Source of the DNA: Anastatus disparis
Taxonomy: Eukaryota > Arthropoda > Insecta > Hymenoptera > Eupelmidae
Assembly (NCBI GenBank): GCA_017163975.1
Contig: JAFFSR010000308.1
Location: forward strand, 466,861-530,860
Direction: 5' to 3'
DNA: 64,000 nucleotides
Shown here: one piece after another, positions 33,653-45,300 of the stretch
Layout: each line of letters begins with the position of its first letter
Numbering within the stretch: the stretch's first letter is position 1
Notes under the pieces: generated by a model
What the model was told of the DNA's origin: nothing
What the model saw: the letters and a program-made list of their open reading frames with translations, nothing else
Databases searched by the model: none
Position numbers and translations under genes: made by a program

Positions 33653-34259
33653 ATTATACGAGATAGGGTTTTCTTCTTATTTTTTGATACAATTATTAGG
33701 TTTTGCAGAAAAATGAATTTTTTGGTTAAAAAAGGATAGAGATATGCGACCTGCTCTTAATAGTGTGAGCTCAGCGTTTGAGCTGACTCTTTGATGAGAC
33801 TTTCCTAGATCTTTTTTGCACTGTTTCAATTTTTAAGTTTCCTTTTTTCCCGCTTCTCCAATATTCTATAGCTTTTTGTTTGTAATCAAAATCAACGTCT
33901 TCAGTATCATGAACTTTATCCTCAACTATTTTAGCATCACAATCCTTAAAATCTTCCTGGAAATCTAGGGTTTCCCCATCAACCATGTTAATGAAATAAA
34001 ACTCATTTGTTGCATCGATTAATATTTGTTTCAATTTTGCTGACAACTCAATTTCTTTAAAATTCTTCTCGCTATTTGTTATTTGCAAAGTTTGAAAGTA
34101 CGCTAATAATAAATTCACTACATTTAAGGGATTGATTTTCATCTTTAAGTTTAACAATAAAATAAAAGCATTAAATAATAACATTTTATTAGGATAAATA
34201 ATTAATGGGTTTAGAAATATGAATGATAAAATACTCACGTAAGTACCCAAAAATTAAAA

Positions 34260-35075
34260 GATTAATTGTAGAGATAATTGTAGAACTTATTCGATACAGA
34301 TTTATTTTAGAAACTTAGTCAGTATTTGAAGAAAATGATTGTTTCATTTCTCTGGAACTTCATTTGATAAAGATAAATTGAGTAAATTTTTTTTTGTATG
34401 CCATAAGCGAAATAAACGTATATTCAATAAGATATCTTCCTTTAGCAATGTATGAACAAGATAACATACATAAATAACTTATAGCTTTTATATGTAAACA
34501 TAATATTGATATTTTCCATTTTTTAAGCTGTTGTATTTTCACTGTAATATTATTTTGGTCTGACATATACGGTACTGTATCACTGTAAATGTTTTTGTCC
34601 TTATTTCCATGTATGTGGGAGGAGCTGGGTTCACCTGTGTATTATTGCAGTCGGGACCACTCGAGCAACAATAGTACATTTTGTAACGGGTATGAAAAGG
34701 CTTTATTTACGAAACGAGAAGTTTACGGCCCGAACCGAAGGCGAGGAAATGTATGAAAAGATAATATCATCAAAACATCATTGGACTAAGGGTTTAACCA
34801 GTAGAGGACGCAGAAATTGCGCCAAGTGATGGGCGTCAGCATGTGATCAGACTTGTGGTGACCAGACCTATGGTGGATTAGAGCAAGTAATGAAGAAGAA
34901 CTACGAAGAGCGATGAATGTGTGTTGATGAAGATGTGTGTGTGCAGTGGACATGACGTGGTCTGGGGATTGGTGTGAGTAGTATATAGCTTATGATGGCG
35001 AGACGGTGACGTCATCGCCATCGCAGGCTAATGTGTGCATATTATCGCATATGAAATATGATCCCTCCTTAAGAG

Positions 35076-35106
<31 letters not shown>

Positions 35107-35390
35107 TTAGTACTTATCTTTAAAAAATATTTTTCTTACGATAAAATAAAATTATTGTTTTCATATGAACATTTTTATAGTTATTTAAAATAAAAATGTC
35201 TACACTTTTTTAATTAAAAAAAGGAAAGTGAGAGAGAGAGAAAGATAGAATTTATCATGGGCATGGAGAGTTTCGGTATCTTACGCATGAAAATCTCCTA
35301 CAACGTTGCTATTACACCCACTTGTTGAAACGAGTACCCACATAGAATTTATACAAAAAGTTAACATAAAAACTTTAAAATTTATTTCAA
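34260..35390. other. Non-coding stretch with a half hairpin and (GA)n
   Basis: 34670-34750 matches one half of the hairpin at 45890-46071 (AGTACATTTTGTAACGGG, AAAAGGCTTTATTTACGAAACGAGAAG). 35075-35106 is a (GA)n tract. 34990-35030 has TGACGTCAT among GC-rich sequence. No gene. Confidence 0.5.
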
Positions 35391-35399
35391 CAAAGAATT

Positions 35400-36003
35400 A
35401 AGATGAGATAGTCACATAAAGAATTTATTAATATATTTACTTGTTAACGTAAACAAATAAGTGAGATAACTTTATGTTTATACAAACAATACACACACTC
35501 AAGGAAAAAAAAAGAAACGAAGTTTCTACGTTTTTTTATTGGTGATCCTGAAAAGAACCGATCATGGTTAGTATATTATTTATATTTTTTTATATCCCTG
35601 AGTTTTTGGGAATGAATATGTATTTATTGAATATTTAGTATGAAATTGTATTTTTTTAGATTTTTCATCTTTGAGCAAAGGTTTTCTCTCCTCCCTGGTT
35701 CCATCTGAATCCAAGTAAGATGGTTGTTTTACTGTTGCTTGTACCTGACCCATTGTTCATCTCTAGCGTACTCTATGAATAATGAAATAGAAATAAAAGT
35801 CTTTACACAGTGTAAGTGTATTTATACTAAATATGTTATGATTAAAAATGGAAAAAGTGGAGGGATAAAATTAAAAAATTTTTGTTAAGTATTTTGTAAT
35901 TTTATGATTAAATAATAATCGAATATTTTAATTATTCATTGTTTAAGTATTCATTATATTTTTTTAATAATACAGGTTCGATAACGGGTTTCATTCCAAA
36001 TCT
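35400..36003 (-). mobile_element. Inverted copy of the Polinton capsid end
   Basis: Reverse-complement match to about 3540-4140: remains of the 67-aa gene (35940-36003, with a 15-base deletion between short repeats), the 58-aa ORF, its TATA box, then terminal-repeat units at 35400-35490. The upper edge is cut by the solo LTR at 36020. Confidence 0.8.
35580..35753 (-). CDS. Second copy of the 58-aa small Polinton ORF
   Basis: 57 codons, start MGQVQATVKQPSYLD, core EERKPLLKDEK, end KTQGYKKI. Differs from 3848-4024 at about ten positions and by a one-base insertion near the stop. The ORF and its TATA box are kept. Confidence 0.45.
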   Translation of the reverse strand: MGQVQATVKQPSYLDSDGTREERKPLLKDEKSKKIQFHTKYSINTYSFPKTQGYKKI

Positions 36004-36019
36004 TTCTTTTAATATATTT

Positions 36020-37272
36020 TGTAACGGTTATTTTGTCACGTTACAGAAAAAGAATTAGCTTTTAATTAAATATTACTTTTAGCTAAGTCTATGAATTTTT
36101 AATATATGCGGAGTTGCTGAAAACTAAGAAATTTACTATATACTATACAGCGAACTCCGATTGTGCTAGCTCATCAATTCTATTGAGAAACGACAAAATC
36201 TTATGTGATATACTTGTCGCTTCTGCACTCACTGCGTCTCTCTTTCTCTCTTACCTGATCGAGAGACGCGTGGCCGGTAGCGCAGTATTCCTTCGTGAGG
36301 CAGGTTCCAAAATATGTTATATTAAATTATAGATAAATTATATGATAGTCAGGCAATATAAATTAATATGAAGCACGATTTAATAGAAAACAAGATTAGT
36401 TTATTATAAGAAAAATATAAATACAAAGATAAAATATGAATTAAACGAAAATGAAATAATATAATATGTGAAATATAATGTACGCGTCTAATGAGAGAGC
36501 GAACAAAGGGAGGGTGCGTCGCGAACTAAATAGTACTCGCTTATGACGCTGATCGGTTATATAACCGAAGATACAATATACCTGAACAAGTATCTCTCGA
36601 GGAAGAGACACTTGGATATCGCACAGTATATTTATACTTACAGTAACGCGCTGTCCAGCTTACACTAATTACCTACGTGCACGTAGACGCCACTCGCCCG
36701 TTACCGTAGCTTCTCCCTGTACGTAACCAATACGTAGATGCTCTAGAGTAGGTCGGTGGAAGACGTCTCTTCCCGATCCTTAAATTTCGCTGAGCTCTGC
36801 CAACGTGGTTGCCTGGACGTAGATCGGTGGAATCCTATACACGCTGATCAACGTATTTGTTGTCACTTAATGGCTGACCGCTAAGACGCGCGAAAAGCGG
36901 TCAAGCAAAACTCTACAGAAAGAATTTCCGAGAGTTGCAACTTGCAAATATAATATAATACGTAAGTCGATATAAACTCACGACATTTAATAAAGACAAT
37001 GTTTCGCGCTATCAATTGCGAAGTTAGTCTAACGTATTATAAGACCACGTGGCGAAATCCTCTGATGAACACAGCGCGGCTTAGGTTTCGTGCTAACGCA
37101 ACGGTAGCCGAAAACTCTCTGAAACGCCTCACGGCCGGCGAGCTTCTCTCTCGCGTGCCGGTCGTCAAGATACGCACTTCTTTACTCGTCTTAGACGAGA
37201 TATATGACCGAGCGTTCATCCTATTTTAATACCTAAGCGCGCAAGATTCAAACACGGTAGAATACCGTTACA
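36020..37272. mobile_element. Solo LTR, 1253 bp
   Basis: Begins TGTAACGG and ends CCGTTACA, flanked by ATTT on each side (36016-36019, 37273-37276). Less AT-rich than its surroundings. An ORF-like stretch at 36999-37229 is not supported. Orientation uncertain. Confidence 0.75.
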
Positions 37273-37699
37273 ATTTCAAAATTATTTATTTCGAATTTTT
37301 ATTTATATATTTTATTCAATACTCATAACATTTTGTTACGAATAGTGAATAAAAACAGAAATCAGAATTAAAATAATCTATATGATTCTCAGAATCATAC
37401 AGCGAGAGAAAAATCCACTCTCTTATATTCTTACGTCTTTTGCTCAAGTAAATACAAAAGCTTCTTTACGATTTTGACCACTTATTAATTCATGATATAC
37501 ACAAAATTTAAGAATTAAAACATTTCCAAATAAAATTTTTTAGAAATGTCAAATATTTATTTTTATAATAAATAAATTGAAGTTTATACATTTAGTTTGT
37601 AAAAATTTATTTTATAATAAAATTGGTTTATAAAAATAATTAAATGTTACTATACGCCTGTAGGTATCATTAAGAGAATAGAGCATACAGAGTTACTTA

Positions 37700-38350
37700 T
37701 CTTATCTAATGAGTCATACACAAATTGCAATTTTTAAAAATCGCAAATTTTGATAAAATATGAAATTCAACGATTTCATTCAATTCCTTATTATTCAAAT
37801 AATATTGGTACCAAAAATCAACCTGATATTATTCTTGGATCGATAGATAATCGATTATGTATCGATTCTTGTTATATTGATCGTGCTGAGGTGATTTTTG
37901 GAACATATACTTATTGGAATGTTAAAATCCGAATGTCATTATAAAAATTAATTTATATTGATAATTGATAGATTTTAAAAATTGTAATTTCGGAATAAGT
38001 CATTGTACACAACACATGGAGCATATATCTCTGCTTATTTTATCTAATGAGTCATATATAAATTACAAATTTTAAAAATCGTGAACTTTAGAAAAACAAG
38101 AAATTTTACAACACCATTCGATACCCTGCTGTCCAAATAATATATGTATCAAAAATCATCTCTCTAGGATCAATAGATCAAAAATCGATACATGATCGAT
38201 TATCTATCGATCTAATAAAGATATTGTGGATATTTTTGGTACATATATTAATTGGTTAGCAAGGATTGGAACGGTATTGTAAAATTTCTTGTTTTTCCAA
38301 AATTCACAATTTTAAAAACTGTAATTTACGTATGACTCATTAAAAACTAA
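37700..38350. repeat. Foldback element and an older related copy
   Basis: 38050-38345 pairs GAGTCATATATAAATTAC and AACAAGAAATTTTAC with complementary arms around a core of repeated GATCGAT. 37705-37990 is a diverged relative with the same GATAGATAATCGATTATG core. No ORF. Confidence 0.65.
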
Positions 38351-38394
38351 GCAGAGTTGTATGTCCTATGTGTTGTGTATGATGACAGTAGATA

Positions 38395-38745
38395 AGCAAT
38401 GAGAGTTCTGGCTCCCCCCAGCACCACTCCCTTGACTCACCTGTGCTACTAGCGGACAGGTGCAAATCGTGACTCAGCACTTATGACGTCACAACCCGCC
38501 ACCCACCCATTACCCGATGACGTCACCACCCATAGCCACCCACCACCCGATGACGTCATCACCAACCATAAGCAATGAGAGTTCTGGCTCCCCCCACCAC
38601 CACTCCCTCGACTTACCTGTGTGACTAGCGGACAGGTGCAAATCGTGACTCAGCACTTATGACGTCACAACCCGCCACCCACCCATTGCCCGATGACGTC
38701 ACCACCCACAGCCACCCACCACCCGATGACGTCATCACCAACCTG
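38395..38745. repeat. 178-bp tandem duplication rich in TGACGTCA sites
   Basis: Two copies, each starting AAGCAATGAGAGTTCTGGCTC, each with three TGACGTCA palindromes and pairs of CCACCCACC. Nearly identical (a few substitutions). Confidence 0.9.
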
Positions 38746-38819
38746 TGCAGATGCGCACGCAGCAGCCAACTCCCCGATCCCCGATCCTAGAGTTAAAGCT
38801 GAGAGAGAGAGAGATCTTG

Positions 38820-38925
38820 GTAAATTAATTGCGCAATTTCTTTATCATAAAAGAGCTTTCTAGAAGTTTTATTCTCAACGTACAATAATTTAAACTAATG
38901 TATATATAAAGTAATATCTAAAAAA
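38820..38925. repeat. Direct-repeat partner of 40045-40140
   Basis: TGCGCAATTTCTTTATCATAAAAGA and the following GAAGTTTTATT, TAATTTAAACTAAT recur at 40050-40135. A truncated duplicate of the exon there. Confidence 0.7.
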
Positions 38926-39090
38926 AAAAGAAAAAAAAATGGCGGAAATTTTTTATATATTTATGTGTATATTTTAACATCTATTTCATATTATTAATTT
39001 AATGGTAAAGTTCTTGAAATAAACATAATATATAAAGATCTTTCATTTATTTGCAGTTTTTTTTCAACAATAAATACAATGTATACTTAA

Positions 39091-39400
39091 GGGGATGTAA
39101 AACGGACACTACATTAGTATTCATAAATATTGCCTATCTTTTCATTTTATTGCAAGATTTCAGGAAAATAAATACATTAGCTTGTAGTATGTTTCTGGTA
39201 CAAAATCGAAACATTTTAATATATGATATTGGAACCTAAAGCTATTAAAAACTAATGAATAAATTTATTTCAAAATTTAACTGAATAATTTTCCCGATAC
39301 ATACTACAAGCTAATGTATTTATTTTCCTGAAATCTTGCAATAAAATGAAAAGATAGGCAATATTCATGAATACTAGTGTAGTGTCTGTTTTACATGCCC
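39091..39400. mobile_element. 310-bp TTAA-flanked foldback element
   Basis: TTAA at 39087-39090 and 39401-39404, ends GGGGATGTAAAAC and GTTTTACATGCCC, long arms (CTACAAGCTAATGTATTTATT and complement). Confidence 0.9.
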
Positions 39401-39479
39401 TTAATATATAATAGAAAAAATATTATTGTACGAATTCAATATTTTGATTTTTAATTAATAACAATAATTTTCGTTTATT

Positions 39480-40134
39480 CACTTTATCCATAACATCATT
39501 TAATAAATCTTCATTTTCAATTAAGGTTTTTGATACCCGATAGGGTATAAAAATTTGAAAATCGTCTTCTAAACCAACAATAATTTTTTGTGTTGACCTT
39601 TTTTAGTCGGGTGATCAGATGTATGGTATTATCCTCTATATCAATTATTTTTTTTGTTGGTAGGAATTTATTTAGCGAAATTTTATTCAATTTTTCAAGA
39701 TTTATCTGAAATATGATAATAAATATATATGTATATATGTACATATATTTTTAAATACAAAATAAATAAGGAATTCTCCATATGTACCTTAGTGCTGTAT
39801 TTTTTAATAATTTTTTATTTATTTAATATCATAGAATCAGAGATGTTTCTCTAAGTGCTGCTTCCAGTAAACTAATTTAGAACATGCTCTTTACCCTCTT
39901 TATAACAAGCTAGCACGTTTACAAACATATAGAAAATTCTAGAAATTTCATTTTATGATGTAATCCTAAGAAATATTGCGCAGTGAGACCTTTTTTTTCA
40001 TTTGAAAAGTAAACAGTTACATCCGGTGATTGGTGTAAAGAATTGATAAATAACTGCGCAATTTCTTTATCATAAAAGAACTTTATAGAAGTTTTATTTA
40101 TCAATGCAAAATAATTTAAGCTAATATACTGCAA
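39480..40134 (-). pseudogene. Two-exon fragment of an uncharacterised strand-rich protein
   Basis: Exon about 39950-40134 reads TSIKFFYDKEIAQLFINSL and DVTVYFSNEKKGLTAQYFLG. After an intron with acceptor TATTTCAG near 39707 the second reads NLEKLNKISLNKFLPTKK, RLKKVNTK, and in a shifted frame VGLEDDFQIFIPYRVSKTL. The second part resembles a small OB-like domain repeated in insect mobile genes. One frameshift near 39585. No named family. Confidence 0.4.
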
Positions 40135-40216
40135 TAGATCTTTCTAGAATAAATTTACAATTCTTGGAAATCATTTCAAAGACTTTAAGTATTATTAAAA
40201 ATTAATATATATATAT

Positions 40217-41269
40217 GGGTCAAAATAACATCTTTTTATAAAAGTGTGCGCATGTGGATCACCGATTTTGCTGATTTTGAGATATGTTTTAGTATTATTA
40301 AAGTTAGGAATCTGTGCAAAATTTCAGCTCTCTAAGTGCAAAACTCGCCGAAATATGGCCTTTCAAAGGTCAAAAACTCCGCTTTTTTCGGCTGTTTTTC
40401 ACTCTTTTTCAAAATTCTGCCAAGACTCGAGTTTTTAACATATTTTAATTCGGCAGGCGGCAATTTCTTCGTTTTTATGTTAATTTTAAATTTTCGTAAT
40501 TATATTTTTAAAAAATTCTAATCAGGCTTCTGAAAACTCTTAGAATAAAATACTGATTTTTGACATTTTTGACAATTTTTAAACAGCTGTAACTCATTTG
40601 AATTTTGATATTTTTAAATTATCAAAATTTTGTTTTATTGGTCAAAAAGAAAGCTTTAATTTGCATTTTTAAATTTTCAAAAAGGTTTAAAGTTTGCAAA
40701 ATTTCTAAAATATACGTTTTTTACAAAATTTAGATCATTGTAACTCTGGCCGGACAACTTCAAATTCACTAAATCTTACAAGAAAACTTTCTATAAGTCA
40801 CGTAAAATGAGGCCAAATAGGCCTGGTCAATGGTATCCTACGATTTTACTATTATTTGAACCTCTCATAATTCAGTATTTTGCTTCACAAGTAAATCAAT
40901 ACACCCAGCTGTTGCGTCTTCTACTCATAAATGCGAAAACCTTAAAAGATTCAACAGGCTATAAATTATGAAATGAGCGATAAAAAACTTGATTTTATGC
41001 TTGAGTATAGGTCTCTAGGTCGTTTAGAATAAAAGTTATAACAGTTTGAGAATTTTTTATTTCTCAAGGTATCAAATCCGTGAACGCTTACTCTAGCCGA
41101 TTTTTAGATTGGTCTTAACTTTCCTATAACTTAATTTCTATGATACTTCAGGACTCTTATTGAAGCTCTAATTAAAAATTATTGCTTGTAATTTCAATAT
41201 CTTTGATGAAGTATAAATGTAAGTCTGCTAACATCTAAAATAAACAACTTTCTTTTTTTCTTATAACAT
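40217..41269. repeat. Left terminal inverted repeat
   Basis: About 1053 bp, nearly identical in reverse to 49302-50352. A short ORF at 40244 is mirrored in the other repeat at 50050-50325 but shifts frame between them, so it is not coding. Confidence 0.9.
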
Positions 41270-41389
41270 TATTTCGCGATGCTGTTGGCACATTAAACTT
41301 GACTAAAAAAAAGTTTTATCCAAGATGATAAAACTGTAAGAGAAGACGTTCAATTTGATTTTGGTGAATTACTAGCTGATACAAAGCCG

Positions 41390-41720
41390 GAGTTATAAAT
41401 AAGTTGAGACCAATTTCAAAGTCGGATAAAATGAACGTTCACGGATTTATTACCTTCAGTTTATAAAAATCGTTAACTGTTTTAACTTTCGTTCTAAACC
41501 ACCTAGAGACTTTCATCAAAGCTTGAATAATAGCTTTTGCTATCTACTTTAATAATTTATGACGTGTAGAATCTCCTAGGGCTCTCAAATTTTTTAAAAA
41601 ACGCCACAAAAGGTGAAAGTGTTGGCTTACTTGAGAAGCAATATTCTGAATTTTGAAAGGTTTATATTATAAAAAGACTCAGGAGTCGGTTGACGAATTC
41701 TTTCTAGTCTTATTTTAAAA
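41390..41720. repeat. Diverged inverted copy of the terminal repeat's inner half
   Basis: TTCACGGATTT, CGTTCTAAACCACCTAGAGAC, ATAATTTATGACG and ACTTGAGAAGCAATATTCTGAAT follow the order of 49440-49710, so it is inverted relative to the adjacent left repeat. Confidence 0.7.
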
Positions 41721-42375
41721 TAATTCAAATAGTTTTTTTACTAAATTATTTTACACTCCGCAATGTTTTTGATTAGATCCATGACTAAATTTATCTCATA
41801 AGAATAATCAAAAGATGTAACAAGTATAAAAAGTTTTAAAAGGTATTAAAATATAACATAATGCACTACATAATTTCGGATTTTCTTTTTAGAAATATTT
41901 TGTAAAGCAGTTTTTTTAAATTCATAAAATGACATCGATGTAGGTATAAAGGTATCAAAATGTATTAAAATATGTCCGTTATAAAAATATAAACATTTTA
42001 TTTGATACCAAATTTTAAAAGAGGATTAGAAGGTATTGATGTATATTTAAATGTGCAAAACCCCACTCAAAACCACTTTCTTTGATGCACACTGATATTC
42101 TCCAATATCTTTTCATAACTTTTAATAGATATTAGTACTTTCAAAATTTTCACACTGGATTGGGAAATCATTTAAATTTCTAAATAATCAAATGAAGCAT
42201 AGTAACACACTTAAAGTTGGCTAGCCTTATAAATAGTTATCTAAAAATGATAAAAAATCAAGTGAATAAAGAATAAAACGAAAGCTTATGCTGAATTAAA
42301 AATATAGTTTATCCTACTATTTGAATAAACTATATTTTGAATTTTGGAAAATATTTTTTGGAATTACTATTTACT

Positions 42376-45300
42376 TTATGCAATATTAACTAATGCGAAT
42401 TCATCATCAGCAGAGAAAATTTTAATTTTCATACGAGATTGGCTGATTGGCTCAAAATAGTGATGAATTCTAGTGTCACTAATTCTTCGAGCTGCCTGAA
42501 AGCGAGAATGAAGTTTTCGATCCCTTGCTTCAACATCTTGTTGATTAACATAAAGAAATCTATCAAATAAATTATTTATTACTATAACAAGAATAAATAT
42601 CAAAACAATTATAAATTGTTAGTAACAGAATTAGTAATTTTTTTACCTTATTCCTGAAATATTATCTTGACAATAATCAAACATTTGCCTTGCAGTTTGT
42701 ATTTGATTATTGATAGGTCTTTGTAATGAAGCTCTTCTTGTCAATTTCTTAACAGTGGCACCAATTCCATCACATACATTTTTGCCGTGACTTGTTGCTG
42801 AAAAATTATGAGATATAACTTTGAACCTAAAATCTTCTTCATGATGGCATAAATTGATGAAATGATTCCTAAAACATTTTTTATTTTTATAAACTAATGA
42901 ACTTGGATGAAAAATAAATAATATTTTACTTTTTTCAAAATTCTATTACTTATTGATAAATAAAATTTTGAAAATAAATATATATTTACTTGTTTTTGTA
43001 CTGGGTAGGTGCTCCGTCTGAGAAATATATAATATTTTTTATCCAAGGAAGAAGCTCCTTGAGTTTTTCTAAAACTCTTTCTTGAAATATATTAACTGCA
43101 ACCGCTGTATGTTTTGTACAATCTGATATTACACAGAAATTTAAAATCTTCAGTTCTTCAGACGCTTCATCCTTGTAATATACAGCAAAAGGGTGTACAG
43201 TGGCTTGACTATTATTATAATAATAGCCCTGAGTCGAATCTTGACAGATAAAAGCAAAATTTTCTGAAAAATCCATTAAGATCAGACAGGTGTTTTTGTC
43301 TAAATTTGATTTGCATGCTTTGAGGAATATTTTTTGATTCTCACTAACAAAATGGTGAGGTATTAATTTATAAATATCCTCTACAAGTTTATTTAAGAAC
43401 TCATCACGAGGTTCTTCCAAGTCATTGAGAACTGTTTTACTAAATTGAGCTCCTTCTTTTCCTGCACTTGTCTTGATAGTTTCCCATTTTTTAAAACAGA
43501 TGCAAGTGGAAAGTATTGACAAATTATCTTGCGCATTGGATAAGTATTGAAAAATTGCATTGCGCCCTGGACACATTGTACATGTTTGATGCAGCATGCA
43601 ATTTTTGTTATCAATAGAGCAAACGGCTTCATCTATAAGCAGTCTATAGTTTATTTTTCTATTCCAAGCAGATAATCTTAATTTAACATTTTGATGTAAC
43701 TCGCATACACAAACTGTGTGCGTTCCAGGGCTTCCAGCTGATACACATTCTTTAGGGCGCAAAGATGCAAAGAATGAAAAACATGGTTTCTCTTCACACG
43801 TTTTCTCCTGTAACCAATTATTGTATAGATCTCTAGTATCATACATCAAAAGTCTCTTTGGTACTGGAATCGATTTAGCATTAGGAACTTTTTGCATAAC
43901 ACATTCCTTCATCCCACTGCATGGACGACTATTGCAATCATTTTTATAGTATTCAATGATTTCCCTTTTTTACTTCATCAGGAACGCGAGTGTATAACTT
44001 TCTGGAACGTGACATTGGCCCTATGATAAAATAGAATTTTATTATATACATCATTTTATATAGATGGGGCATTTCATGTCAATTCACCTGGTCAAAAAAA
44101 TAAAAATCGCTGAAAATCTGGAAATATGTTATATTTGATACTCAAAGTATACAAAACAATTTTAAGAGGTCTAGGTCAAAGAGGTCAAGAGCAAGAGATC
44201 ATGAAATTTTGGGATTTTTTGAATTTTTTTGTTAAATTATCATCTTTGATATTTTGTTATTCAAAAACTAAGGGTCTTTGAAAAAAGTATCGAGACATTT
44301 TTTGTTGGACATTATGTGTAGAAACTGTTCAAATTTTTCCCAATTCCAGAGTTGCTATCTTCTGATTGATCCGTTATATAATTGCATATAATTTTAAATT
44401 ACTCGAGTTCGTCCAGGTTCATTTTACTCATTTGGCATTAAAAGTTGCATTATATATAGACTTTTAACTGAAATTTTCCCCCATGTGGAAAATGTCTCTG
44501 TAAGCAGCTATCAAACTTTTAATTTTTCCAAAAATAATGTTTTCAGTGTTATTGAAAATTTTTATTGGAAATTTTCCTCGACACTCTTGATAATTCTTAA
44601 TTATTAATATGATAATTATTTTAATATTATTATTATATTTTGAAATGTTATTATATTTTAACAATTTTAATCTCGATTCGTGCAGAATTAAGCTAAATCA
44701 ATAACTGCACAACCGCATAATCAAAATCCACTCAATTAGATTAAAGGCCACTTAGTTGAAAGTCAAAGCACACTGAACGAAAAATTATTTCATTATTTTA
44801 CAGTTGCATTCCAAACTGCTATTGAATTAATATTAAATTTATGGTAAATAAATTTTATTTATATCATTATATAATCTCATATTTTTTATTTTTATTTCAA
44901 GTACACAATACAAATTCGAAAGATTTTATTAAAAATTATTGTTTGCGACTCAATTTGACTGGAATCTTCTGCTTTGATAATAAAATTATATTTTCATAAA
45001 TATATTTGTGAATTTAAAATTGATAACTTCAACCGTATTTATAATTTAAATTTATATCATAAAGCATTTCAAAGAATAAAAATAGAAATATTGATTAAAT
45101 TAAAAATTTCAAACAATGCAATGATTTTATAATTATATTATATAAATTCTTAATTTTGCCATTAAAAAGCTACTTGTATGTGATACTTAGACTATGTCTT
45201 TCATAAAGTTTTATCACACCAATTTGGAATTTATTCTGAAATTGAACAAGACAAAGGACCTTGCTCTTGTCTGCATATTTACAAACATTGTACTAAATAC

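Larger units (their letters stand above)
32936..33756. mobile_element. TTAA-flanked foldback element inside pogo copy 1
   Basis: TTAA at 32932-32935 and 33757-33760; ends GAGCAGGTC and GACCTGCTC; arms match over more than 100 bp (TCCTTTTCTAATC, CTAATAATTGTA, AAAAAATAAG). It carries a SINE in its right arm. Confidence 0.85.
31925..34250 (-). pseudogene. Pogo-like DDE transposase, copy 1, interrupted
   Basis: N-terminal block (33771-34250) with FDYKQKAIEYWRSGKKG and KSQLKR; then, after the TTAA element, a CENP-B-type helix block FKASKHWLREFKTAHRI (about 32740-32800), the catalytic start with SGRTLAVKGEKQ near 32550, and LLLDFWSGPCDKVIEETMP (32100-32220). It ends at the C-terminal FKYSWYKSGYI and FGDSC, where Pao sequence follows. 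Copy 2 at 53119-54240 shows the intact order. Several stops; not functional. Confidence 0.75.

Noticed and set aside
36999..37229. 76-codon ORF with balanced composition
   Set aside because: It lies inside a solo LTR; an antisense ORF of similar length overlaps it and no family is seen.
40244..40521. ORFs in the left terminal repeat, mirrored at 50050-50449
   Set aside because: The mirrored copies shift frame through one-base indels, so there is no selection for coding.
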